Source: Streptomyces sp. NBC_01788
Lineage (GTDB): Bacteria > Actinomycetota > Actinomycetes > Streptomycetales > Streptomycetaceae
Assembly: GCF_035917575.1 (NCBI RefSeq)
Contig: NZ_CP109090.1
Location: 186,001 to 250,000 of the forward strand
Length of the DNA: 64,000 nt
Direction of reading: 5' to 3'
The notes beneath the pieces were generated by a model that did no database searches, was not told where the DNA came from, and saw only the letters and a list, made by a program, of their open reading frames with translations. The translations under genes were made by a program, and so were the position numbers. Below, piece after piece: positions 35,465 to 44,060 of the stretch. How positions within the stretch are numbered: the first letter of the stretch is position 1; every line of letters begins with the position of its first letter.

Positions 35465-37057
35465 GTGATCGACAGGCGGGACGTGCTGCGGGCAAGCGTG
35501 TTGGGCACCGTTGGTGGGGCGCTGGGGCTTCAAGCACCGGAGAGTGCGGCTGCGGTAGCTGAGGCAGCAGGGCGAGTTGGCCGTCGGGACTGGGAGCGGT
35601 TGGCTGATGCTCTGTCCCCTGGGGCCACCCTCTACCGGCCGGGTGGTTCTGTATACCCGTCGTTGGCCTTGCCGTTCAACCACAGGTACGCCGGAATTCG
35701 GCCTGCCGGCATCGTTGTCTGTGCGACTACCGGGGACGTGTGTGCAGCGATCCGCTGGGCTCGCGCGGCGGGGCTGCCCGCCGTACCGCGCTCCGGGCTG
35801 GGACACAACTACGCCGGGTATTCGACCACCACGGGCCTGCTGCTGAATATGGCCCGCATGAGGAGCATCGTCTCCACCCCGATGCCGGGCGGTGCCCGCC
35901 CTCGGGTCTACGGGCCGATGAAGGTCGTGCACGACGCCGGTACCGTCACCGTAGGGGCCGGGGTCACCAATGGCGACCTGCATCCGTTGTTGGAGGACCA
36001 CGGCATGTTCGTGCCGACCGGTCGTTGCCCCAGCGTCGGGGTCGCGGGGCTGGTGCTGGGCGGCGGTATCGGCTTCAGCGACAAGATGTTCGGCCTGACC
36101 TGCGACCGGCTCGTTGCCACGACCGTCGTGCTCGCCGACGGACGCGCGGTCAAGGCCAGCAAGGACTCGCACCCCGACCTGTTCTGGGCCTGCCGCGGCG
36201 GAGCCGGCAACAACTTCGGTGTCAACACCTCGTTCACCTTCCGGTACGAGCAGTTCGAGGGCACCGTGGGGTTCTACCAGCTCCGCTGGAGTCTGGACTC
36301 CGTACTGCCGGTGATCGCCGCCGCGCAGCACATCGCCCAGGACACCGTGAACGACAGGCGGTTCCATCTGCGTCTGGGTATCGGGACCAACGGGATGACC
36401 AGGACACAGATCCATGCGAACGCCAACGTCAACGCAATCGGCCAGTACTACGGCACTGTCCAGGAACTGCGTGCCATCCTCGCCCCGCTACTCGAGATCG
36501 GCACGGCTGAGGAACGCGCCCGCAACAGCGCGTCCGTCCGTCAGGTCACCCCCGGTGAGGCGAGCGTACTGCTGAGCGCCACCACACCAATCGAACGCTT
36601 CGCCACCAAATCGGCGATCCTGAACTCCCGCACACTCCTGACCGATCAGCAGGTCAGCGCGGCAGCCAAGCACCTGCTGGACTGGCCTGGCAGCGGCAAC
36701 GAGGACGGAGCCGGGTTCGCAATGTTCGCCCTCGGCGGTGAGATCAACCGGGTACCACCGAACGCGACCGCGTTCGTACACCGAAACGACCTCTTCGTCT
36801 TCGCCGCCGAGACCACGTGGGCAGACTCCGACCTCCCCGGCGTCGCCGAAGCCAATCTCCACTGGCTCAAGCAGTTCTACGACGACATCTTCCCGGACAA
36901 GTCACCCGAACAGGCGTACCAAAACTTTCCCGACCCGACACTGAAGAACTGGCGGCAGGCCTACTACGGCACGAACTACCCTCGCCTGGTCCGCGTGAAG
37001 CGGAAGTATGACCCAACCGGCTTCTTCCACTATCCGCAAGCGGTCGGCACGCATTGA
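35465..37057 (+). CDS. Tat-exported FAD-dependent oxidoreductase (BBE family)
   Basis: 530 residues, GTG start. A Tat signal (IDRRDVLRASVLGTVGGALG) predicts folded export. The FAD_binding_4 domain contains PRSGLGHNYAGYS with H114 and TGRCPSVGVAGLVLGGG with C188, the pair that in this family can hold FAD by two covalent bonds. The C-terminal BBE segment is NFPDPTLKNWRQAYYG and YDPTGFFHYPQAV. Homologues oxidise sugars, alcohols or natural products with O2. The gene is intact and single, followed 70 bases later by transposon remains. Confidence 0.87.
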   Translation: MIDRRDVLRASVLGTVGGALGLQAPESAAAVAEAAGRVGRRDWERLADALSPGATLYRPGGSVYPSLALPFNHRYAGIRPAGIVVCATTGDVCAAIRWARAAGLPAVPRSGLGHNYAGYSTTTGLLLNMARMRSIVSTPMPGGARPRVYGPMKVVHDAGTVTVGAGVTNGDLHPLLEDHGMFVPTGRCPSVGVAGLVLGGGIGFSDKMFGLTCDRLVATTVVLADGRAVKASKDSHPDLFWACRGGAGNNFGVNTSFTFRYEQFEGTVGFYQLRWSLDSVLPVIAAAQHIAQDTVNDRRFHLRLGIGTNGMTRTQIHANANVNAIGQYYGTVQELRAILAPLLEIGTAEERARNSASVRQVTPGEASVLLSATTPIERFATKSAILNSRTLLTDQQVSAAAKHLLDWPGSGNEDGAGFAMFALGGEINRVPPNATAFVHRNDLFVFAAETTWADSDLPGVAEANLHWLKQFYDDIFPDKSPEQAYQNFPDPTLKNWRQAYYGTNYPRLVRVKRKYDPTGFFHYPQAVGTH

Positions 37058-37091
37058 GCCGAAATGGCTAGGTTTCCTATCGGATGGGGTT

Positions 37092-37260
37092 TTGACTTCC
37101 TCCCCGGGCTGAAGCCTGGGGATTCCCCTAGGGGGTTCGACCGGTCGCCCGGCTTACGGGTTCCTGCTTCACGGACCGGCTGGTGCCAAGGTCTCCACAC
37201 GCTGAGACCGAACGTCCTGCGGCCTTGATGTTCTTCGCGGCGTTCACGTCGGCATGGTCG
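37092..37260 (-). ncRNA. putative omega RNA / right end of an IS200/IS605-type element
   Basis: The sequence between the tnpB remnant's stop and 37092 has the typical right-end hairpin TCCCCGGGCT-gaa-GCCTGGGGA (37101-37122; one mismatch in the stem), and on the minus strand ends in GAGGAAGTCAA. In TnpB systems the RNA from the end of tnpB through this hairpin is the guide scaffold, and the guide is read from the flanking DNA; here that would be AACCCCATCCGATAGGAAAC (minus strand, 37091-37072). Since the tnpB is broken, activity would need a TnpB from elsewhere. The 5' limit is a guess. Confidence 0.45.
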
Positions 37261-37585
37261 CGGTATCCGCAGCCTGCGGCTTTGCACCGGAAGCTTGGCT
37301 CTCACGGTTTCCTTCCGCAACAAAGCCGCGGGCGGAGCACCGCTGCGACGTGTACGCGGGGTTGACTTTCACCACGCGCGTGCCCGTGTACCGGGCGGCG
37401 TTGGCCAGGGCGAGTTCGAGGCGGTGCCACCCCTTGTCCAGGATGGCCCGGTTGAGCCCGGCCTTGTGACGGACGTTCCGGCCGGGCTCGGCCACGGTGC
37501 CGGACGCGCCGGCGGACATGTTCTTGATCCGCAGGTCTTCGAGGACCACCAGGGCGTTCTTCGCGACGATCCGGGCATTCCCATG
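37128..37585 (-). pseudogene. tnpB: TnpB (IS200/IS605-type), C-terminal remnant, frameshifted
   Basis: ALVVLEDLRIKNM holds the RuvC-II Glu. VNPAYTSQRCSARGFVAEGN is the zinc-ribbon start, with Arg where the second Cys of CxxC should be. After a frameshift near 37292, CGYRDHADVNAAKNIKAAGR supplies the rest of the ribbon and the RuvC-III Asp, ending at 37128-37130. The N-terminal two-thirds are replaced by an IS3 fragment. Non-functional. Confidence 0.75.
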
Positions 37586-37628
37586 CATGCAGAAGTCCCC
37601 ACGCCTCGCCGACTCCACCGACCAACAG

Positions 37629-37934
37629 GTCGAGCTCGGCCGCGAAGAAAGCCGAGGTGGACTCGAGGATCACGTTGGCCCGGCGCAGCTCGGCGTTCTC
37701 GGCCCGCAGCCGCTTGATCTCCGCGGCCTCCTCCGAGGTCACCCCGGGACGCTGGCCGGCGTCGACTTCAGCCTTGCGGACCCACGTCCGCACCGTCTCG
37801 GCGGAACCGATGCCCAGCCTCACGGCAACCGCCTTCATCGCGCCCCACTCCGTTGGGCAGTTGGGGCGGACCTCCGCGACCATGCGCACCGCACGCTCAC
37901 GAAGCTCGGCAGGGTAAGGGGACGGACGGGCCAT
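37629..37934 (-). pseudogene. IS3-family OrfA, 3' truncated
   Basis: MARPSPYPAELRERAVRMVA, an HTH with AETVRTWVRKAEVDAG, and the leucine-zipper-like IKRLRAENAELRRANVILE are typical IS3 OrfA. Homology stops at SAFFAAELD, where the tnpB remnant begins; OrfB is missing. The outer IS3 end is probably near 37984 (tgaagcgctccggg on the minus strand), touching the end of the HxlR gene. Confidence 0.75.
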
Positions 37935-37985
37935 GACTCGATCCTCTCAGGGAATCGAGCCTCCATCAGACCCGGAGCGCTTCAC

Positions 37986-38537
37986 TTACCAGGGCCGTCC
38001 AGACCCGCCCTGGACCGACTCCCGCTCGCTGTGCTCCGCGCGCCGCCGGTGATCGAGCTCGTCGTAGCGGGCACGCATTGCCCCGCTGGCGGCCGGGCCG
38101 GCAGTGAACACATACGAGTCGCTGTCGTCCAGGCGCTTGCCGGTGCGCGCGTCGACCACGACCGGTTCGGCCTCCTCGCCGGTGGCGGCGTCGACCAGGA
38201 TCATGGCGCGGTCCTGCGGAGCGAGTTCCTGGTTGCCCCACGCGGCGAGGGCGACGATCACTGGTCGCAGCGACCGGCCGCGCTCGGTCAGTACGTACTC
38301 GTGGCGCACCGGGTTGGTCTGATACGGCTGCCGCTCCAGCAGACCGTCGGCCACCAGGGCCTTCAGCCGGGTGGTGAGCATGCTGGTCGAGATGCCCAGG
38401 CTCTGCTGGAACTGGTCGAAGCGCGCATAGCCGTCGAAGGCGTCATGCATGATCAGCAGCGTCCACCACTCGCCGACGTGCTGCACCGTCGTCGACAGCG
38501 GACACTCCCGGTCTTCCAGTCGAATCCGGCTCGCCAT
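37986..38537 (-). CDS. HxlR-family transcriptional regulator
   Basis: 183 residues from the ATG with GGGAGG just upstream. CPLSTTVQHVGEWWTLLIMHD opens the HxlR winged helix (about 11-31), with FDQFQQSLGISTSMLTTRLKALVADGLLERQPYQ as the recognition part. A C-terminal extension (about 105-183) ends at the IS3 insertion, which may have replaced the last residues. Divergent from an F420-type reductase, a common HxlR target arrangement, with inverted repeats between the genes. Confidence 0.83.
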   Translation of the reverse strand: MASRIRLEDRECPLSTTVQHVGEWWTLLIMHDAFDGYARFDQFQQSLGISTSMLTTRLKALVADGLLERQPYQTNPVRHEYVLTERGRSLRPVIVALAAWGNQELAPQDRAMILVDAATGEEAEPVVVDARTGKRLDDSDSYVFTAGPAASGAMRARYDELDHRRRAEHSERESVQGGSGRPW

Positions 38538-38553
38538 GACACCTCCCAAGTCA

Positions 38554-38568
38554 CTTCGATTATAGAAG
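38554..38568. promoter_or_regulatory. inverted repeat near the hxlR start
   Basis: CTTC-N7-GAAG, 17-31 bases upstream of the HxlR start; a plausible autoregulatory operator, from position and symmetry only. Confidence 0.35.
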
Positions 38569-38639
38569 CCAGCGGCCGACACCTTAGCAGCCGCGATGCG
38601 GTCGGCGCGAAATGCCACCCCGATCGTTACTGCTAGATT

Positions 38640-38656
38640 GAAAGTGAGTCGCTTTC
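38640..38656. promoter_or_regulatory. inverted repeat in front of the reductase gene
   Basis: GAAAG-N7-CTTTC, about 70 bases upstream of the reductase start, with the same 7-base spacer as the site at 38554. Possible second HxlR operator. Confidence 0.35.
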
Positions 38657-38726
38657 GTTTTGGAAGCCACTCGGGCGTCCAGGCCTACAGGGTCGGCTGC
38701 CCGTCACTCTGCGATTGGAGAAGCCA

Positions 38727-39014
38727 ATGCCTGAAACACTCGGACTCATCGGCAGTGGAGCGATCGGCTCGACCGTGGCCCGGCTGGCCGTCACCGCGGG
38801 AATCGATGTCGTCCTGAGCAACTCGCGCGGGCCCGAGAGCCTCGCCGACCTCGTGGCGGAGCTGGGCCCGCGGGCCGGCGCCGCCACCCCCGAGCAGGCC
38901 GCCCGCGCCGGCGACCTGGTCGTAGTGACGATCCCGCTGATCGCCTACGACCGGCTGCCCGCGGATGCACTCGCGGGCAAGACCGTGCTGGACACCATGA
39001 ACTACTACCCCCAG
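38727..39014 (+). pseudogene. NADPH-dependent F420 reductase-like protein, 3' truncated
   Basis: The ATG is preceded by GGAG eight bases upstream. The Rossmann motif LGLIGSGAIGSTVARLAV and NSRGPESLADLVAELG are typical of coenzyme F420-dependent NADP oxidoreductase-like proteins. The frame reaches VLDTMNYYPQ, where relatives continue for about 110 more residues. Here an IS256 element's left end follows and the frame stops at 39029. Cofactor binding might remain, catalysis not. Confidence 0.75.
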
Positions 39015-39139
39015 GAGCAATGCTCATGACTTGTGGATCGGTTCTCGGGGCGGCACGTGAAGGGCGTACCTTCCCGAGGGATCGACTGATGGTCATCGAG
39101 TAGGCCCGCGTTCGCAGCGCGGGTCGGGAAGGCACGCCC

Positions 39140-39778
39140 GTGCTCAGCGTAGTCAACGAACACGGCTCCACCGCTACCGGCTCCCTGATCGACGAGATCG
39201 TCCGGGAGGGTGCGAGGCGGATGCTCGCCGCCGCTCTGGAAGCCGAAGTAGATCAATACATAGCCGAGTTGGCGGCTGAGCGGGACGAGCGGGGCCGCCG
39301 CCTGGTCGTGCGCAACGGCCACCACCACCCCCGCACCGTGACGACAGCGGCCGGCCCGGTCGAGGTGCGGGCGCCGCGGGTCAACGACCGCCGCGTCGAC
39401 GAGGCGACCGGTGAACGGCAGCGGTTCTCGTCGAAGATCCTGCCGCCGTGGTGCCGGAAGTCCCCGAAGATCAGCGAGGTTCTCCCGCTGCTCTATCTGC
39501 ACGGGCTGTCCGGCGGCGACTTCGTGCCCGCGCTCGAGCAGTTCCTCGGCTCCGCGGCCGGCCTGTCGTCGGCGACGGTGAACCGGCTCACGAAACAGTG
39601 GCAGGACGACCACGCCGTCTTCCAGCGCCGCGACCTGTCCGAGACGGACTACGCCTACGTGTGGGCCGACGGCGTCCACCCCAAGGTCCGTCTCGGACAG
39701 GCCCACTCCTGCGTCCTGGTCCTGATGGGCGTGCGGCTGGACGGCACCAAGGAGCTGATCGCCCTGGCGGAAGGGCTG
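39140..39778 (+). pseudogene. IS256-family transposase, 3' truncated
   Basis: From a GTG: MLSVVNEHGSTATGSLIDEI, NGHHHPRTVTTAAGPVEVRAP and YVWADGVHPKVRLGQAHSCV (first catalytic Asp) are classic IS256. After KELIALAEG homology ends and the sequence becomes the 3' side of the minus-strand hydrolase. The element's left end is between about 39015 and 39030; its right half is gone. Confidence 0.8.
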
Positions 39779-39784
39779 CGCAGG

Positions 39785-40430
39785 AGGAACGCAGTTCGGG
39801 TTCCTCACCCACGAGATCCCGCTGGATGTAGGCGTCCACCCACGGCGACCAGTGGTCGGCGAAGGCGGGATGCCGCTGCCAGAACGCACGGTAGGCGTCC
39901 CGGTCCGGGAACGTCATCGACAGCCGCCGCATGGCCGGGCCGATCACCGCACTGATCAGCTCGTCGGGATCGAGGCCGACGGGAACGGGGAAACCCACGC
40001 CCCCGTCCACCAGCAGAAGGGCCGTCAGCAGGTGCGGGTGGCGCACCGCGGTCAGGGCAGCGGTGAAGGCTCCCATGGAGTGACCGCTCAGCACCACCCG
40101 CCCCACGCCCAGTGCGTCCACCACAGCGGCCATGTCGTCGGCGTGGGCCGCGATGCCGTACGGCCCGGACAGGTGCCCGCTGCGGCCCCGGCCGCGCAGG
40201 TCGGGCGCCACCAGGGTGACCCGGCCGGCCAGGTGGTGGGCGACGCGCGCCCAGCTCAGCCCGTTGGCCGTGATGCCGTGGAGCGCCAGTACCACCGGCG
40301 CGTCCGGGGCGTCGGCCGGCCAGCGCGACACGGCCAGCTGCCCACCGGCCACCGGGACGCGAAGCTCCTCGCGCGCAGGAGCGGCCGCGTCCTGACGGGC
40401 CGTCGCGCCGTTCCGCGGAGTGCGACTCAT
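39785..40430 (-). pseudogene. alpha/beta hydrolase, 3' truncated, last gene of the liv-type operon
   Basis: MSRTPRNGATARQ leads to an alpha/beta-hydrolase fold: LALHGITANGLSW (oxyanion HG), PDLRGRGRS, nucleophile GHSMGAF, and LLLVDGGVG. It reaches only DAYIQRDLVGEEPELRS; the catalytic His is missing because the IS256 fragment abuts it. Its start overlaps the permease stop by four bases. The hydrolase probably released the amine or amino-acid-like substrate carried by the transporter; this is inference from operon position. Confidence 0.7.
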
Positions 40431-41560
40431 GACGGGAGGACCTCCTCACGGCCCGCGGTGGCGCGGGACGTACGGGCGGCGCGCAGCCGCGCCGGAAGCC
40501 GCGCCACGCCGCCGGGAAGCAGGTATATCACCGCGACGAACAGCGCGCCGAGCAGGAACAGCGGCTGCGAGAGCGGCACACGGACCACGGAGGGCAGACC
40601 GGCGACCGCGCCCGAGCCGGCCAGGTCGCCGAGCCTGTGGTCGGCCCACGTGTAGAGAATGCCGCCGACCATGGGGCCCCACCGGGTGCCGGAACCACCC
40701 AGCACCACCATCACCAGCAGGGACAGGGTGAAGTCGGAGGTGGTCGTCTGCGGGGTTGCACCGCCCGTCAGCAGCAGATACACGATGCCGCCGAGCGCGG
40801 CAAGGGTGCCGGCCAGGACGAAGGCGGCCAGCTTGAAACCGTACGGGCGCAGCCCCAGCACTTCCACCCGGCGCTCGTTCCCCTTGATGCCCTCCCAGAC
40901 CCTGCCGAGGGGCGAGCGAACCGCCCACTGCACGACGGCCAGCACCACCACGAGGTAGGCCAGGGCGATCCAGTACAGGTTGGCGGTGTGCTCGATGCCG
41001 ACCAGCGGGGCGGGCAGCTTGTCCACGGGCGCGGCCCTGCCCTCCTCGCCGCCGGTGACGCCTCCGGGATCGCGCTGCACGAGGATCGACGCGGCCTGCG
41101 CGAAGGCCAGGGTCACCATGGAGAACCCGATGCCACTGACGCGGAGGCTGACCGCGCCCAGCAGGGCGGACAACGCCACCCCCGAGAGCAGGCCGAGCAG
41201 CGCGGACACGGCGAGCGGCAGGCCCGCCTCCAGCATCACGGTGTTGGTGACGTAGGTGCCCGCGGCGAAGTAGAGCGCGTGTCCGAAGGACAGCAGCCCC
41301 GTGCGGCCGAGCAGCAGGTCGTAGCCGGTGGCCAGGCCCCCGAAGAGCAGGCACAGGGCGAGCAGTTGCAGGTTGCCGGGGCCGCCGATCGGGCCGTCCA
41401 GCAGACCCGGCAGCGGCAGCGCGCTGAAGGGCACGGTGAGGAGCACCACCAGCAGGAGGGCAGGCCACCAGCGGCTGGCGCGCCGCAGTCTCTCGGACCG
41501 GGTGGTGACGGGGTGGTCCGCCGTGCGGGCGCGGCCGCGCGGCTGGGTGGCGCTGGTCAT
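40427..41560 (-). CDS. branched-chain amino-acid-type ABC transporter permease (LivM-like)
   Basis: 377 residues. Multiple membrane helices (ALLLVVLLTVPFSALPLPGL near the start, LFLLGALFVAVIYLLPGG near the end), the inward loop GRVWEGIKGNERRVEVLGL that contacts the ATPase, and LSFGHALYFAAGTY are LivM features. Overlaps LivH-like and hydrolase genes by four bases each. Inner component of an importer for amino acids, urea or aromatic acids; substrate not determinable. Confidence 0.87.
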   Translation of the reverse strand: MTSATQPRGRARTADHPVTTRSERLRRASRWWPALLLVVLLTVPFSALPLPGLLDGPIGGPGNLQLLALCLLFGGLATGYDLLLGRTGLLSFGHALYFAAGTYVTNTVMLEAGLPLAVSALLGLLSGVALSALLGAVSLRVSGIGFSMVTLAFAQAASILVQRDPGGVTGGEEGRAAPVDKLPAPLVGIEHTANLYWIALAYLVVVLAVVQWAVRSPLGRVWEGIKGNERRVEVLGLRPYGFKLAAFVLAGTLAALGGIVYLLLTGGATPQTTTSDFTLSLLVMVVLGGSGTRWGPMVGGILYTWADHRLGDLAGSGAVAGLPSVVRVPLSQPLFLLGALFVAVIYLLPGGVARLPARLRAARTSRATAGREEVLPS

Positions 41561-42444
41561 GCGAGCCTCCCGGTGAGCCCACGCGGCCGGACGAGCAGCA
41601 GGGCGGCGAGCAGGACGACGACGGCGAGGTCGCCGAGCCCGGCGGTGGTGTAGTAGTTGGCGAACTGCTGGACGAGGCCCACGGCCACCGAGGCCAGCGC
41701 GGCGCCGGTGAGCGAGCCCATGCCGCCCGTCACGACGACCACGAAGGCGAAGATGAGCAGGGAGGTGCCCTGTTCGGGGTCCACGGAGCCGAAGTAGAGG
41801 CCGCCGAGGGCGCCGCCGAGGGCCGCTGCCGCGCCGCCGATGGCGAAGACCAGGGTGAACGCCTTGCGCACGTCGATGCCGAGCGCGGTGACCATCGCCC
41901 GGTCCTCCACCCCCGCGCGGACGACCAATCCGTGCCGGGTGCGGCCGAAGAACAGCTTGAGCGCGGTCAGCACCACCAGGGCGGCGCCGATCAGAACCAG
42001 GCGGTTGAGCGGCACTTCGGCGCCCAGCAGGCCGAAGGTGCCGGACAGTGCCTCAGGCCCGGGGAAGGGCCGGGCGTCGGACCCCCAGATCGCGGACAGC
42101 AGGGCGGGGACGGCCAGGCCCACGCCCACCGTCGCGAGGATCTGCTCGCGGGGGCGGGTGTAGAGCGGGCGAATCACGGCGAGTTCAAGCAGTACGGCGG
42201 CTACGGTACCCACCGCGGTGCCGAAGACGACGGCCAGGGCGAACCCGGCCCCTCCGGGTCCGGCACCGGGCAGGTGGCCGGAGGCGGCCCACCAGGTGCC
42301 GTAGGCGCCCACGGACAGCAGGGCGCCGTGGGCGAAGTTGAGCACGTCCATCAGCCCGAAGATCAGCGACAGGCCGGACGCCACCAGGAAGTACAAAGCT
42401 CCCAGGCCGAGCCCGGTGAAGGCGAGCAGTACGACGGTGGACAT
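41557..42444 (-). CDS. branched-chain amino-acid-type ABC transporter permease (LivH-like)
   Basis: 295 residues. ALYFLVASGLSLIFGLMDVLNFAHGALLSVGAY is the signature LivH start, with further helices and the EDRAMVTALGIDVRKAFTLV coupling loop. Overlaps its neighbours by one (upstream) and four (downstream) bases. Intact. Confidence 0.88.
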   Translation of the reverse strand: MSTVVLLAFTGLGLGALYFLVASGLSLIFGLMDVLNFAHGALLSVGAYGTWWAASGHLPGAGPGGAGFALAVVFGTAVGTVAAVLLELAVIRPLYTRPREQILATVGVGLAVPALLSAIWGSDARPFPGPEALSGTFGLLGAEVPLNRLVLIGAALVVLTALKLFFGRTRHGLVVRAGVEDRAMVTALGIDVRKAFTLVFAIGGAAAALGGALGGLYFGSVDPEQGTSLLIFAFVVVVTGGMGSLTGAALASVAVGLVQQFANYYTTAGLGDLAVVVLLAALLLVRPRGLTGRLA

Positions 42445-43247
42445 CAGGCGTCTGCCTCCGCGGGCCTGGCGGCGGGGCGCGCCGCGGTGCGAACGGACGG
42501 GTCGGCGGGCGCCGTTCCGGTGCTGCCGTGGCCGGCGCTGCCGACGCCGAGCAGTCGGCGGGCCGCCTCGGCGTCGGCGAGCAGGTCGGCGGCGGGGCCC
42601 CGGTGCGCGGTGCGGCCGTCGGCGAGGACGACGCAGTGGCGGGCGAGGCGGCGCACCACGGCGAGGTTCTGCTCCACGAGCAGCACCGGCACCGCCTCGG
42701 CGGCGCGCTCCAGCACCTGGGCGACTTCGGTGACCACCTTGGGCGCCAGGCCCTTGGTGGGTTCGTCGGCGATGATCAGCCGGTTCCCGTTGAGCAGGGT
42801 CCTGGCGATGGCGACCATCTGCTGCTGACCGCCGGACAGGGTGCCGGCGGCCTGCCGTGCGCGTCGTCTCAGTTCCGGAAAGAGCTCGTACACAAGGTCG
42901 TAGGCCGGTTCACCGGCGCCTGGCCGCTCGGACAGGCGCAGGTTCTCGGCCACGCTGAGGGCGGCGAAGACGCCGCGGTCCTCGGGGGCGTAGCCGATCC
43001 CCCGGCGCACCAGGACGTGGGTGGCCAGGCGCACCGTCTCCTCGTCGGCCAGCAGCACGCTGCCGGTGCGCGGAACGAGGCCGAGGATGCCGCGTACGGT
43101 GGTCGTCTTGCCGGCTCCGTTGCGGCCCAGCAGGGCGGTGGTGCCGGAGGAGGCCACCTCCAGGTCGACGCCGTGCAGGATGTGCCTGCCCCCGATCACG
43201 ACGCGCAGGTCACGCACGGTCAGCAGGGCGGCCGGGGCGGGGGTCAC
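42444..43247 (-). CDS. ABC transporter ATP-binding protein (LivF-like)
   Basis: 267 residues: Walker A LLGRNGAGKTTTV, signature TLSGGQQQMVAIARTL, Walker B RLIIADEPTKGLAP, H-region VLLVEQNLAV. Typical LivF, with a 40-residue Ala/Pro-rich C-terminal tail. Overlaps LivG-like by four bases. Confidence 0.88.
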   Translation of the reverse strand: MTPAPAALLTVRDLRVVIGGRHILHGVDLEVASSGTTALLGRNGAGKTTTVRGILGLVPRTGSVLLADEETVRLATHVLVRRGIGYAPEDRGVFAALSVAENLRLSERPGAGEPAYDLVYELFPELRRRARQAAGTLSGGQQQMVAIARTLLNGNRLIIADEPTKGLAPKVVTEVAQVLERAAEAVPVLLVEQNLAVVRRLARHCVVLADGRTAHRGPAADLLADAEAARRLLGVGSAGHGSTGTAPADPSVRTAARPAARPAEADA

Positions 43248-44056
43248 AGTTCCTCCCCGAGGTAGGCCTGCTGCACGGTGGGGTCCGCCATCACGGCCTG
43301 CGGCGTGTCCAGCGCCAGCAGGGTGCCGTGGTGCATCACGGCCAGCCGGTCGGCCAGGCCCAGCAGCACGTCCATGTGGTGCTCGACCATGAGCACGGTG
43401 CGTCCCTCCTCCTTGTGCAGCGACCGGATGAGTTCGGTCAGTGCGGGCACCTCCTCGGCGCTCACGCCCGCCATCGGCTCGTCCAGCAGCATCAGCCGGG
43501 GCTCGCCGACGAGTAGGACGGCGAGCTCCAGCTTTCGCTTCTCACCGTGGGAGAGGGAGCCGGCGCAGGCGTCGGCGCGGTGCGCGAGCTGGGTGCGCGC
43601 CAGCACCCGGTCGACCTGCTCGGGGTAGGTGTCGGCACGGCGCCAGACCCGGTAGGAGCCGCCGTCGGCGGCCTGGGCCGCGAGCCGCACATGGTCGGCG
43701 ACCGTCATGCCGTGCCACAGGCTGGACGTCTGGAAGGTGCGGCCGAGGCCGCGCCGGGCCCGTGCGTGGGCGGCCTGCGTGGTGACGTCGCGGCCGTCGA
43801 GTTCGATCGTGCCCCGGGAGACCGGGTTGAGCCCGCTGACCAGGTTGAACAGGGAGGTCTTACCTGCGCCGTTGGGGCCGATGAAGGCCAGGAACTCGCC
43901 TTCGTGGACGTCGAAGGAGACGGAGTCGACGATGGTCGCACCGCCGATCGTCCAGCCGACGTCACGTAGCCGGAGGACAGGCTCCCGGAAGGTGCGGGCC
44001 TCCCCGGCGTCCGGAGGCCCCGAGGCGCCCGCGGACGTCGTGTTCGAGGAAGTCAT
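43244..44056 (-). CDS. ABC transporter ATP-binding protein (LivG-like)
   Basis: 270 residues: Walker A FIGPNGAGKTSLFNLVSG, RARRGLGRTFQTSSLWHGMT, signature SLSHGEKRKLELAVLL (SHGE variant usual in LivG), Walker B PRLMLLDEPMAGVS, and MVEHHMDVLLGLADRLAVM. Four bases separate it from the binding-protein gene. Confidence 0.88.
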   Translation of the reverse strand: MTSSNTTSAGASGPPDAGEARTFREPVLRLRDVGWTIGGATIVDSVSFDVHEGEFLAFIGPNGAGKTSLFNLVSGLNPVSRGTIELDGRDVTTQAAHARARRGLGRTFQTSSLWHGMTVADHVRLAAQAADGGSYRVWRRADTYPEQVDRVLARTQLAHRADACAGSLSHGEKRKLELAVLLVGEPRLMLLDEPMAGVSAEEVPALTELIRSLHKEEGRTVLMVEHHMDVLLGLADRLAVMHHGTLLALDTPQAVMADPTVQQAYLGEEL

Positions 44057-44060
44057 TTTC

